From: Phallus indusiatus
Taxonomy: Eukaryota; Basidiomycota; Agaricomycetes; Phallales; Phallaceae
Direction of reading: 5' to 3'
DNA: 64,000 nt
Assembly (NCBI GenBank): GCA_027605045.1
Contig: JAQFWX010000003.1
Location: forward strand, 1,054,001 to 1,118,000
Shown: positions 23,055 to 35,100 of the stretch, one piece after another
How positions within the stretch are numbered: position 1 is the first letter of the stretch
Layout: the number at the start of each line of letters is the position of its first letter
The notes under the pieces: model-generated
The model's database searches: none
What the model was told of the DNA's origin: nothing
The model's input: only the letters and a program-made list of their open reading frames with translations
Made by a program: the position numbers and the translations under genes

Positions 23055-23062
23055 TATATAAA
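23055..23062 (+). promoter_or_regulatory. TATA box of GH5-B
   Basis: TATATAAA 89 nt upstream of the GH5-B start, in the 193-bp gap between the tandem genes. The spacing is close to that of the TATA-like box of GH5-A. Confidence 0.5.
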
Positions 23063-23150
23063 CTGTAACCTCTTCCCACGAGTCTCCAATCCTATATATA
23101 TACACTTAAACATCCGGAAACCATCTTACGCAGAACCCACTCAGACAATT

Positions 23151-24940
23151 ATGTCCCACGGTTTTCTCAGAGTAGATGGTACGAAGATAATCGATAGTCA
23201 AGGTGAAGAAGTGATTTTGAGAGGTGCTGGCTTGGGTGGGTGGATGAATATGGAAAACTTTATCAACGGTTGGTAGTCAACTAGTTTTGTCCACCATTTG
23301 AATCTTGAACATTGGTGTTCTTTCTAGGCTATCCCGGCCGTGAGTTCCAAGTTCGTAGTGCCTTGGCGAAGGCTATAGGAACGGACAAGGCCAATTTCTT
23401 TTTCGACAAGGTAAGGAATTTCAGACATAAAAGAGAATACGTGCAAATTATTGAGAGTGTCAATCGCTTTTTACAAAATCAGCTTTTGGAGTATTTCTTT
23501 ACAGATGCAGATGCCAAGTTTTTCAAGTCTTTGGGACTTAATTGTCTTCGCTTGCCGTTTAACTACAAACATTTTGAAGATGACATGAATCCTCGACAGC
23601 TGAAACCAGAAGGATTCAAACATCTTGACCGCGTAATAGATATCTGCGCAAGGCATGGAATTTGGACTGTCTTGGATCTCCACGCTGTTCCAGGATGGCA
23701 AAATGGGGTAAGTATTTTTCCGTATCACTTTCCCATATGAAACTTCTGAGGAATCACCTCTCTCACCCTTCCCTTGTTGACCACGGGAATAGGGCTGGCA
23801 TTCTGATAACCCCTCACACTATGCCTCGTTCTGGGATCATCTGGATTTTCAAAATAGAGTAATATGGCTTTGGGAGCAGCTGGCGGAACGTTACAAGGAT
23901 AACACTTGGGTTGCTGGGTATAACCCGCTGAACGAACCAGCTGACCCAGAGCACACGCGTCTCATTGCTTTTTACAAACGCATACACGAGGCGATCAGGA
24001 ACATCGACAAGAACCATATTCTTTTCTTGGATGGAAACACTTATGCAGCGGACTTTTCGCAATTTGGGGATGTGCATAAGAGCCTGAGTAACACCGTATA
24101 TGCGTTTCACGATTACTCCGGTTATGGTTTTCCAGCTGCACCCGAGCCGTATACCGGAACGGACGCGCAAAAGGCAAGAATGAGGCAAACGCTCGAGAGG
24201 AAAATAGAATGGATGACAGAGAGGAAATTGGCAGTATGGAACGGCGAATTTGGACCCGTGTATGCCAGACCACAGTATGACGGCGAAGAGACTCCAACGA
24301 TCAATCAGTCGAGATACCTAGTTTTGGAGGATCAGTTAAAACTATATGACGAGGTGATTCGCCCTCGTAAATTTAGATCAATAACACTGACTCACTTTCT
24401 CCGTCTTTACTGTACGATTTGGCATGGATGCAAATAGCGTCGGCTAAGCTGGTCAATATGGTTATACAAAGACGTGGACGGTTTCCAAGGTAAGTAGAAA
24501 ACCTTTCGATATCTACTGGCAATATTCAATCATCTTGGCTTCCTTTTCTGCTTTCAGGCATGGTGTATAGCTCACCGAAATCCGCATATTGTAAATTGTT
24601 CGAACAATTCCTCGAGAAAAAGCAGCGTATGGGCATTGACACTTGGGGGACGGACGATAAATATGTCCAGCATCTTTACGAGCCGCTAGAGAAGCTGATA
24701 AAGGATAATGTGTCAGAAACACATCAAAGGCTGTATCCGCCTCATTGGGGTGTCACGAAACGAGTTGCCGAGCTTGCTCGACACATCCTCGTCGCCGAGT
24801 ATTTGGTCGATGAATGGGCGGAGCATTTCATAGGCAAAAGCACCGAAGAACTGGACGAACTTGCTGCCAGCTTTTCTTTCGAGAACTGTACGCAAAGGAA
24901 AGAATTGAATAATATCCTGAGAGGATACAGTCATGTCTAG
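23151..24940 (+). CDS. Glycoside hydrolase family 5 protein, tandem copy B
   Basis: Close paralogue of copy A along its whole length. It starts MSHGFLRVDGTKIIDSQGEE and continues VILRGAGLGGWMNMENFING, YPGREFQVRSALAKAIGTDK, YNPLNEPADPEHTRL (acid/base Glu), HDYSGYGFPAAPEPYTGTDA and LAVWNGEFGPVYARPQYDGE (nucleophile Glu). The end reads RRLSWSIWLYKDVDGFQG, MVYSSPKSAYCKLFEQFLEK and SFSFENCTQRKELNNILRGY. It also lacks a signal peptide. The exon from about 24559 to the stop is continuous where copy A has an intron (22611-22675), so an intron was lost or gained after duplication. The codon after TVLDLH in the active-site region differs (VPGW versus APGG in copy A), hinting at changed specificity. No frame break was found. 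Confidence 0.88.
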
Positions 24941-25009
24941 GTCTTCTAGATACTATAGTATGTAAATACTATAGCGGCGTCTATTATTTACATAAGCCTA
25001 ACGAACAGA

Positions 25010-25015
25010 AATAAA
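25010..25015 (+). terminator. Poly(A) signal AATAAA after GH5-B
   Basis: AATAAA about 70 nt past the GH5-B stop and 44 nt before the next start codon, so adjacent transcripts may overlap here. Confidence 0.45.
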
Positions 25016-25058
25016 ATCGTTTTCACACCATTCCAGCACCGACCAACCATATTCAGAC

Positions 25059-26307
25059 ATGCCTCGTTCTTCTACCTACGCTGACAATGTTGCACGGTGG
25101 AATGCCATTCCCTTAACCGTGAATTCTCCTGCTGAAACAAAGGTAGCATTTGCCGTATTTCTACCTGGGATTTGAACAATATATCTCCGTGTTTTTTTAT
25201 CTGTTCTTCCATTTTAGCGACGCAGATCCAAGTCAAGGTCAAGAACCCCGTCGCCCACCATCAAACTGCAAGGAGAACCAGACTCATCGGATGATGATAA
25301 TGTATCTCTGATATCGCGCTCGCGTTCACAATCCCCCGGACCCAAGCCTGATATTACTACCTCTTATGACGAGTATCACCCTGCCCGAGAAAGAGAAGTG
25401 ATTACTGTTGACACTAAGATAAAAAGTACAAATAAAGGCCATGCACTCCTCACCAAATTAGGTTGGTCCGATGGCCAACCCTTAGGTCTTGCGAAAGATG
25501 GTGCGTCACGGTCAATTCGGGAGCTACAGTCTTTGTCGATGTCCACTCAGGGCGTGTCGATCCTATCCCTTTTTTCATCAAAAATGATTTCACTGGGCTG
25601 GGAAAGCGCGCTCAGGATGAGCGTATGATCGAGACCACCGTTTCCCAGCGTCGAGAGCTGGTCTCTGAGCGCCAAATACGAGAGACTTCGGAGGAACGTC
25701 ATTTTCGAGAGGTATTCATTCATTTATACACCTAATTCATGTTCTTTCGTCTTACGGGAATTTATCCCTCCTCCCCCTCTAGCAAAAAGCGGCCGAGAAA
25801 GAAGCCTTAGCCAATCAGATTGCCACCACTCTTCGATCCTTCTACTGTTCACTTTGTGATAAACAATATCAGACCGTCGCTCAATACGACGAGCACACGA
25901 ACTCTTACGCACACCACCACAGACAGCGTTTCAAGGACATGCAGACTAACGCCAAGGGTCTTAGTTATAATAAATCAGATCGTGACAGTAGATTGGAAAA
26001 GGAACGTAAGAGGGAAGAAAAGGAGCTTAAAAGAATGGCAAAGGCTCGGGGCGTCAAAGTATCCTCGGTTAGCTTACCCACCACATCGAATGTGGAGCCC
26101 TTAACGCCATCAACCTCGATACCGACGGAACCCTCCAAAGGGTTCAAAACATCTGGTTGGACATCTATATCCAAGCAGGAAGGGGGACGCAACAGATGGT
26201 CAGTCGTTGACACCTCTTCAGCAGCTACTACAATACCCTCGACAACATCACCCCCACTGACTCAGACGCACTCGTCACAATCATCACACTCAGAAACGCA
26301 AACATGA
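25059..26307 (+). CDS. G-patch and C2H2 zinc-finger protein
   Basis: Starts MPRSSTYADNVARWNAIPLT, then an Arg/Ser-rich stretch (RRRSKSRSRTPSPT) like splicing factors. A G-patch follows (NKGHALLTKLGWSDGQPLGL), read across an intron (about 25501-25549) into GRVDPIPFFIKNDFTGLGKR. After another intron there is a single C2H2 finger (FYCSLCDKQYQTVAQYDEHT with SYAHHH), a charged coiled coil (SRLEKERKREEKELKRMAKA) and a Ser/Thr-rich tail. This order matches fungal GPATCH8-like proteins. G-patch proteins usually activate DEAH-box helicases in splicing or ribosome biogenesis; the partner helicase here is unknown. It starts 118 bp after GH5-B in the same direction. Confidence 0.85.
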
Positions 26308-26538
26308 TCTTTTTCGGTTATCCGCCACATGTACATATTGTAAACCATCGAGTCTGATTAACTTTGAATTCTTTTTTTTATCACACTAACATATACAATC
26401 GAAACCAGACTAATAGTATAAGAACAATACGACTAAAAAACCTAAAACATGTGACATTTTCTCTTCAATTAGGGCGCGTGGGGTACCGGAAAAATCAGCT
26501 CAGTGAAACAACTACAAATAAGAACAAAATCTACAGAT

Positions 26539-29010
26539 CTAGTCCGAATCACTACCTGAACTGCCACTTTCATCACTCGAGTCGGAGCTTTGACTGTCGT
26601 CGCCTTGTGCGTAGACAGGTAAACCTTGGGGGTTTTGGAATCGGTCAAGTTGCGCTTCTAGACGGCGAATTTTCTCGGCTTCCACGTCCTCATCCATACT
26701 TTTCCGTTTCAATCCTCCTGTTCCTCCACCGGGGTTGTTGGACCGGCGTTTCGAAGGGCGCAGAGGACGTAGCACAAAGTTGTATAGTTTCGTTAGAACT
26801 GATGCAGGCAAGGAATCAATGTCAAGTTCAATTTCCTCGGTGCTCTGATGAAGTGGATAATTAAGAATCACGCCTAAGAGGTGGGTCAATACTTACATCT
26901 CTGACTTCTGGTACACCTTCGTGGATGATTTGAATAACTTTCTCCAATTTGGCCCCTTCCAATGTTTGAATCGTCTCACTAAGATCCTTCTTTTGCTCAA
27001 AGGACAAAACCTCTTCGTCTGGCAGGGTCTTTGTTTTCTTCTTCTTGCCTGGTTTCTGGGGTATTTGTTTGCTAGCACTTGGAGCAGGAGTAAACTTCTC
27101 GTGTTTGTGTATCTTGTCTTTTTTTGGTTTTTTCTTCTTCATCGCATCGATGCCATTTTTGAGAGTGGCTAGCTGATTCTCCATCATAGCGATGGTCACT
27201 GACGATGACGGTCAGAACGGGTCTACCATAGTATGAGAGAAAAGGGAATATCGTTCTTACTTGCTTGAGAGGAATCAGAGTCCTCATCACTTTCGTCTTC
27301 ATCTTCGCTGACATCCCGTAGCGGTGGTAGACCTTTCCATTTTTCATCAAAGGCAGCTTGGACCGTCTCGCCTGCTTGATAAACCGGAGAATCTACAGGG
27401 TTGAACGTAAAACAATTCTTGATCATAAGCTTAAAATCGTCCCAAAAACGATTCGCGTTTGGATATTCTCCTTGATCGAGCTTCTTTCGCATCGTACCAA
27501 GGTCCATGGGTTTCTTGATAATCTTGGGATAACTAGGAATGTTTAACGTGCGCCAGTCTGATTTGACATGTGTCATCGAACAAGTAAAAAAATTCCAGAT
27601 AAGAAATCACACAAACCGACGGCTTCTAGAAAGTAAGAAACAGCTGGCCAATATTTCCGTTGTTTGGAAAGATCGGTGAGGATTTTGCTGCAGTATTTCA
27701 ACTGCTCTATCGTTCCATCATCCTTCTTTTTGCCTTTACGGGATTTCCGAGGTGCGTCTGCATATGGTAAATCTTTTGGCGGGGGAGGATGAATTTCACG
27801 CTTTGGTCTTCCAGGCACATCTGATTCGGAACGACGAATGGTGGGAACGGACGTTGAAGGCCGACGGATGGGAGGAGCTTTTTTTGATGGCGGAGGAGGC
27901 GACGGTGCTACCGGAGGAAGAGAGGGTGGTGGCGGTGGTGGTGGCGGTAATTCCTTTTTGACAACGGGTTTGACAGGCTTGAGCTAGGTCAGCAATGGAG
28001 ATCATAAAGTAATATCCTATACATACTTCGGCTGGAGGCGGCATGTTCTTTATGGCTTTGTCAAACATAGCTTCCAACCGTTTACCCATTTGTGAAATGA
28101 CATGGTCGGGGCCATTGAAAGTGATTGTGTTAGAAAAAATTAGCCTAACGTCATTAACGAATTCCTCGGCAGTATTGTAGCGAGAATTGGCCAGGTTAGG
28201 GTCAGGTTTACTGGGATTGGAAGACTGAAGTTTTTTCTCTACGGTCGAAATGTCCATGGGATGCGTAATTACATTCAAATAGTGAGGGATGCCTAAGGCC
28301 ACCGGATCCACGGGGTAGTGAAACGGTGAGGCATCCTTATTCTTTTTTAATTGACGAATCGTTGAGACAAAAAACTTATATTGCTGCGGTGATAATGTAG
28401 AAGGAATGGATGGTGGCGAAGGATGTGATGGACGAGAAGCGCCGCTGATGTGCTTGACGCCATTCGTTGCACCATTGGTAGCCTAAGGGAAAAAAAGGAC
28501 ACAACATGGCATAAACGACAAATGAAAAAAAGAAAAGAAAAAGATGAAAATTAAGCGTACGTGGACCAAAGAGGCACGATCTGGATCTGATAGACGGCGG
28601 GGGCGTTTTGCAGGAGGTCTATCGGTGTCGTCCTCATCATCTGGAGGGGGGCGAGTAACGGCACTGGTGTCTGATGGAGACGCATCCATGTTGTTATTTT
28701 CGGGAGTCTGGACGGCTAAGTCACTGATGGCCGGCATGTCGGGCGACGTTTTAGAGTTGGGCTTATCGACAACGGAAGTGTCGAGAGTTGGTGCGACATC
28801 AATCGGAGACAGAAGCGCCATGGTGATATCAACGTCGACGTCGACGTCGACGGCGGGGTCGGGATCAGGATCGGCATGTGAAATATGTGTGAGCTGAGAG
28901 TCGTTGTCAATGGAGGGAACGGAGTCGGGTGCGGAACTATTGATTGTGACGACGTCGGAAATTGGGAGTGAGGACGCGCCAAACTGTTTGGGAGAAGGAG
29001 ACGCGTGCAT
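26539..29010 (-). CDS. BDF1: BET family double-bromodomain protein (Bdf1-like)
   Basis: Acetyl-histone reader that recruits TFIID and other factors. The N-terminus MHASPSPKQFGASSLPISDV is low-complexity and includes a (Val-Asp)n run encoded by a hexanucleotide repeat at 28832-28852. Bromodomain 1: YPVDPVALGIPHYLNVITHP and MDISTVEKKL, with the acetyl-lysine Asn in NTITFNGPDH. Bromodomain 2: WRTLNIPSYPKIIKKPMDLG and TMRKKL, with Asn in NCFTFNPVDSPVYQAG. An acidic stretch follows, then a coiled coil, a Lys-rich stretch and the ET domain (EVLSFEQKKDLSETIQTLEG to DIDSLPASVLTKLYNFVLRP). It ends with the Ser/Asp-rich tail SSDESGSSGSDSD. The ATG at 29010 is the first available; an in-frame extension upstream lacks an ATG. 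It lies 144 bp downstream of WDR70 on the same strand. Confidence 0.93.
28832..28852. repeat. Coding hexanucleotide repeat (ACGTCG)n
   Basis: About three and a half perfect copies of ACGTCG inside the first BDF1 exon encode alternating Val-Asp. This is a likely length-variable site between strains. Confidence 0.75.
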
Positions 29011-29154
29011 GTGACCGTGTGAGTTCAAATCTGTGAGTAGTAATCGATTGCGTTGCGGGGCCTCCCCCACGCAAAGTTGGGTTCCCTCCTTTTATACCCC
29101 CTGCATCAAATTCATTCTCCGCTTAAATTATCGACCTATTGTACTTTACCCTAT

Positions 29155-31410
29155 CTATGCCTCGTCCTCCTCGTCCCCTTCCTCTCCGTCCACCTCTTGA
29201 AACACCGCCTTAGGCTGGTTAACACGCCATGCTGCCACACAAGCCATCGATCTCAGAATTGAGTAGTGAAAATCTCATTTTTGCAACATACCTGCGGTCC
29301 ACTGCGGGTCTCTTTCAGCTAGCTCAGCGTATTTCAGCAGTGCCTCGCGCGGCTAAAAAACAAAAACAAAAACGTGAGAAACAAAAATGGTCGTCGATTG
29401 GGAGATGCCAATGACTGCGTCTCTCTTACATCTTCATCTCGTGTGGTGTCTCGCACAAGGTTGCGCACGACGTGTTGCGTCGCACTTGCCCCGACCCGTC
29501 CTCCTTTACCCGGTCCGCTTACGGGCAGATCCGGCCTTCGGCTTTTCCGTGGATCCGCCCGGTCCTTTTCTCGTCTTCTCTTAGTCCCAGCCAGAGCAGT
29601 AGCTACGTCCACTTCTCCGTCTTTGTACATAGGTAGTGCATGAGGTGTTACGATGGGCGGCGTCAATAATGCCGCCGACATGTCTTCGATACCTGGTCGT
29701 CTTGACGGTCCCTTACTAGCTAGTAGCTTCGCCCCGTTTGTGGATGTCATCGGCGAGTACAGTACAGATATTTGTCCATTTGCCATTCCCGCCACAATCT
29801 GTCATGATGATGAATAAAATAATAAATAAAAAAATTAATGATCGACGTGATTTTTGCCCTGAGCATCTCGCATACCTGATTTATCTTGCTATGCCATACG
29901 ACCTTTACCACGGTGCTCTCCATCTCTACTTCTCGTACGAGTTCGAATGTATCACGCTTCAGCACAATCAGCTTGCCACGCTGTCCCCTCGTGGGGGCCC
30001 CTGACCCCGTTATTATATACTTCTCATCAGGACTGAAAACAGCATTTGTTTGCGGGTACAGTGTCGTTACGTTGGAGTGTGTTAATAACGGCTTTTTAAA
30101 TGCTCTGATGTCCCACACTACACAAATGCAGATGTCAGTAGGTTTCAATAGACAATATATAAAAAATCAGACAACGTACGTTTAACTGTGTCATCGCCAC
30201 CCCTAGTAAGCAATGATCTATTATCGACAGAGAAAACGACAGATCCTATTTCCGTGTTTTTCGTGTGTGCGCACTCCACAGTAGAGTTCGGTCGAACAAA
30301 ATTTGAGGATGTATTCCACAAATGTAAGGCACCGTCAAGACAGCCTATATATTCGTAACTTCGTTATATCATAAGTAGACCTGTATATGACTTACCTCCA
30401 GCAATTATCTTGGCATCCGTGGAATATGCACATGCTGTTACCTTCGTTCGCGCTCCTCTTTCTTTGGATTTGACGACAATAACCGTTTTTTGTTTTCGTT
30501 TTTGCTCAACGTCCCATATTCTGGGCAAAATCAGGTCAACTGAATGCAATCAAAAGCAGCCCTTTTACCACGTACCTTATTGTAGAATCGGCAGAACAAG
30601 TAATGAACGTTTTTGGGTCTTTGGGATGCCAAGAACACCCATGCAAGTCGGCAACATGTCCTCTAAAATCACAATACATGTTAGTAGCGTGAATACTTCA
30701 AACGACTATCTTACGCAGTATTTTTCATATCACGTATGTAAGGGTCTCCCTTGATATATTCTGTGCTAGAAAAATACATTGAGTGTAACGCTAGCCGAGC
30801 AGCATAAGTGCCGCAATATAGTAAACTCACACTTCCTCTCCGTCTCTGTTGTATAGTTTAGCTTGACTGGTTCCAGAAATGCATAAAAACTGGTCTCCCG
30901 CGTTAGAATATTTCAAATCGTGGATGTAGTAAGACCCAGCGGGCTCCCATGTCTTGAATGGTTTGGCACTAGCGTTCATTCCACCGAAATCCCATAGTTT
31001 ACAGTCGTAGTCATGGGAACCAGACAAGATACGAGCACCAGAAGGGTCCAAAGTAAGTGCACTGATTACTTTCGTATGATCCTTCAGGACTAGCTCGTGG
31101 GATACGGGGAATGTAGATGGTTCCTCATCGTGAGTTGCCTCACTGTCGGAAACATCTGGGGAATCATTATCATAAGTAGCAGGTGGGATTTCGTTTGGTG
31201 TTGTTGTCTCAACAGGGTCTTGTGGTGTGGGTAGTGGGGGTTTACCCTGATGTTCTGACACGTTCAAGAGAAAGAAACATCCTGATGCAGGAATTCACTT
31301 ACCTCTGTAGTGCGCTTGTTCTTATCAAAACGAGCAGGATCCAGCGTCCTTTTCTTTTGTACCTTTCCAAACCCAGATAGACCCATAACCGCCATCATGT
31401 CGTCTTCCAT
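29155..31410 (-). CDS. WDR70: WD-repeat protein WDR70
   Basis: Homologue of WDR70, a nuclear WD40 protein tied in fission yeast and humans to CRL4 ubiquitin ligase, H2B ubiquitination and DNA-break resection. It starts MEDDMMAVMGLSGFGKVQKK and RTLDPARFDKNKRTTE, matching the family N-terminus. WD repeats include LKDHTKVISALTLDPSGARI, LSGSHDYDCKLWDFGGMN, IKGDPYIRDMKNTAGHVADL (a family signature), GCSWHPKDPKTFITCSADST and LLTRGGDDTVKLWDIRAFKK. The C-terminal part has VRNLVRDTTRDEDPREALLK and YAELAERDPQWTAAWRVNQP, ending EEGDEEDEA. The last intron (about 29232-29288) is fixed by that reading. It shares a 768-bp divergent promoter region with the Pumilio gene. Confidence 0.93.
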
Positions 31411-32178
31411 TGTTATGAGATTGCTGGAGATGTAGAGGTGCAGTTGTTGAGCAGTGGTTGAACAGTGGAAGAAGCACGCGGAATTTGTTCCCACGGTCGG
31501 TGGTTGATCCTAAGTAATTTGCATGCTATGTACTCCAGAGTTTTATGTACACGTAAATATGACATGTCAAAATAGTAAATTTTTCAGAGGGAATTTAAGA
31601 ATTGACAGGCTACCAGTGCACATTCTTTCCTATACCTTCTGCAAAGAGCAAGACAACGCCCACTAGTTCCATTGCATTTTCATCAGCACTACTACTTATG
31701 TAGTACTTTAGGCCTTAGGCACCGCGCCATCGGTTACCCAAGCCCGTCGTCAGTTCTCCGGGTAGGAGGAGCCGTCGGAGATACAAAGTTGTTGGGAAAT
31801 GTTCGCACGTCCACAGGCGCCCCTTTACCTATTTGACTCTTCGCGTCGCTGCCTTTCACGAAGTCCAGAGTGTTACTTACTCTTCTCCAACAGTCAACCT
31901 CTAATTTTTCCCCTGCATCTTACCTTGTTTCTCACTGTAGTATCCCGTCTATCACCCGTAGACTAAAAGTATCTTCTCAAATTTAGGCTCGTCTTTTTTT
32001 CTCTCTCTCTTTTCCCTTTCGTCCCCAGTCCTGTTAACCGCTCAGTTCATCCAGGATTACATTGTGCAATTACCAACTCACCGCTTACATCTTCTCATTT
32101 CTTTTTTCAATTCATTCGTTATTCCAGAAAAACTCGTCTTCCCTGTCAGCATTTTTTTTTCAGCCTCTGTCCGTTCCA
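31411..32178. promoter_or_regulatory. Divergent intergenic region of WDR70 and the Pumilio gene
   Basis: 768 bp with no gene recognised. The Pumilio side (about 31900-32178) is strongly pyrimidine-rich with T-runs and may be the 5' leader; a leader intron is possible but cannot be fixed. Confidence 0.5.
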
Positions 32179-35100
32179 ATGTCCGTGTCTCCCACCCATA
32201 CCAATACCCATTCCAACGATGCCCAGTATACCCCGGAAGGTAGGAAGCAAAGCCCGCCCGCTTTCCTTGATCTCGCAGATTCCGTAAGTTTTGCCCCTCA
32301 TCCTTTCGTTACACAGACATACACAACGGGCATTTTTTCTTAGGCTGCCAGGTTAGGTAGTAATATGCCAGATATGTCTGCAGTAAGCAACTCGTTCTCT
32401 TTTTTTTCTACATCCAAGCTCGTAAGGTAATCCCATACATTACCGTCAGCGTGTCGAGTTAAAGCGCATGGAAAAACGCATGGAACACGAACGTCAGCGT
32501 ATGCTGCATCGTCAGCTTTTCGAGGAGCAGATGAGAGCTCTCGAACAGCAACAGGCAGCGGAGTTGCTCAGTATCCCAGTCGATCACTCCGAGCTTGGTA
32601 CCGGCGGACTTCATGTAGCTCTCTCAGCGCCGACGACTCCTCCTCGTGCTCCGAGCGTTGTCAATGGTCTCAACGCTTCACCGACGACTGCTCTGGATGT
32701 ATATAACGCTCGTGACCCTCAGCTGCACACGAACAGCCAATTGAACCTTGGCTTTAACAAATCAGACAAGCGCAAATCTGTCACCTACGCTACCGTCATT
32801 CACTCCCCGGACTCAGGATTATCTGCTGGTACTATGACAACTCTTGGCCCTATAGGTCGGACGCCAGGTGCCAAGTCGATGCCCACAAGTCGTCGCACTT
32901 CTGCTTCTGCAGATAGCTTGGAGGCAGATGACCTCGCTGGAACATTGCAGAGTTTGGCACTTTTGGATAGTAACAACCACTCCCAACCTCAAATAGGAAT
33001 CCCTATGAAAAACTCTCGTAGCATCGACGAGAACGGGGTCATCGGTGAAAATCGTGCCTATAGTAGTATTCGCGAAGCTCCCAACTTTAACGCGGGCAGG
33101 ATGCTGGATCAACAATTGGATCAAGAGATGCATAGTACGTAAATAAATACATGAATTTTTTTCAAGTCTTGGTATGTTCTCTCATACTCGTCACAGATGC
33201 AATGAGAAATCTACCGACTTCCGACGACGACAAGTATGCTAAAGTATGTGATCTATATAAAAACTCTTCGTTGACCCGCTCATGAAGCATGCATCGCAGT
33301 TGTCGGCATCTTCGGCAGCTTTGGACCTTGCCCCTCTTTCGCAAAGCTTTGTTCAACGGGGCCTCCATAATAATAGCCTTGGCAAATCTTCCGAATGGCC
33401 ACAATTTTCCGGTTCACTTCGTGGTTCAGAACCATTCGTGGCACCCACACGGCCTGAACAGCGCAGAAATGTTACAACACCCTCTGGTCCATTGGGAGTC
33501 CTCGGTCCGGCTTTCCACGAAACTCCTAATTCAAAACTAAATTCATCTCTGACCTCCACCGGCTCTTCAAACCATGTTCAACATCATTCAAATGACTCTC
33601 GTCACGGATCGCCTCATGGTATATCGGAAACGCTTTCCAGTCTATCCAATATCACCGCCACTGCCCGCTCTGTCCCAGCTACTCCCATCGGACCTGTGCC
33701 TGTCCGTCCTGACATCCCCAACCTCGTCAAGACACCGAGCACACCTGCTACCAATTCAACAAATAGCCTAGTGACGCCAGGTTTTGTATCAGGATCGCAG
33801 TTTACAGCTTCGGCTTTAAGTGATAATCAAAGTGAGCCTTTTTTTTTTGGTTAATCTCGTCCCTAAAACAATAATTCTCTTTTCTTCTCAGTCCCTTTGT
33901 CATTTGGTTCCATTCAACATAATCTTGACGATAACTTACAAGTTCGTAGGAATCTCTTTTATACATAACTTGGAACTCATCCATGTTTTCAGCAATACGG
34001 CAATGGCAGCACGGGCCATTCACATGAAAACTTGTACCCTATGTCATCTAATTTGAACAGTGGAGTTGGAGAGTCGAATCGCTATCATAATTACGGCTTT
34101 GACCAATCTGCTCGATTGAACCTGTCCCAAACTCCAGTGAATGGTTCCACAGCCTTATATCATCACCATGGTTCCCGGTACGGTTTGAATCTGGGTAGAA
34201 TGGTTGGTCCCGAGAGTAAAATGAATGGACTGCATGGTCCTAAACACAAAAGGGGTGACGTGGATAGAGAATGTAAGCTTAAAGAATTAACTTGTGGATA
34301 AATTTCAACCGTTTCTCTAGTCAATCGTTTTTCGGCCACTCGTCTCGAGGAGTTGCAAGGAGAAATTCCCCAGCTCTGCAAAGACCAACATGGTTGTCGT
34401 TACTTGCAGAAAAAGCTCGAAGAGGGTGTACCTGAGCATCGCGACATGATCTTTCGAGAGACCTTCGGTCATTTCGCTGATTTAATGACGGGTAGCGTCA
34501 ATTTTTTTTTCTCGGACCAACATCCAATGTCTAATCTTCACCACAATAAGATCCTTTTGGAAATTATTTGTGTCAAAAATTACTGGAATTTTCTACTGAT
34601 GAACAGCGAAACGTAATATGCGAATCCGTAGCTTCAGACCTGGTGACGATATCTCTCAATATGCACGGTACCCGAGCAGTTCAAAAGATGATTGACTTTT
34701 TATCCACTCAACGACAGGCGAGTACACGTTTTCAAACCCTCCCCCCTCTCAACGATGCGCTTACTAGCCGGACTCGGCAACGCGCATTACCTATGACAAA
34801 GCAGGCTGATCTTAGATACGATGCTCAGATTCATGCTATTATCATTGCCCTAAGCTTGCACGTGGTTACACTAATCAAGGATTTAAATGGCAATCATGTC
34901 ATCCAGAAATGTCTGAATAAATTAGCCCCCGAAGATAATCAGGTATTTTATTTCAGTCGGTCAAGGCAGTTGTGGTCAATTTATTTGTATTTCCTAGTTC
35001 ATTTATAATGCGGTCGCGGCCAACTGTGTTGAAGTTGCAACACACCGTCATGGATGTTGTGTCTTGCAGCGGTGCATTGATCATGCCTCTGATCAACAAC

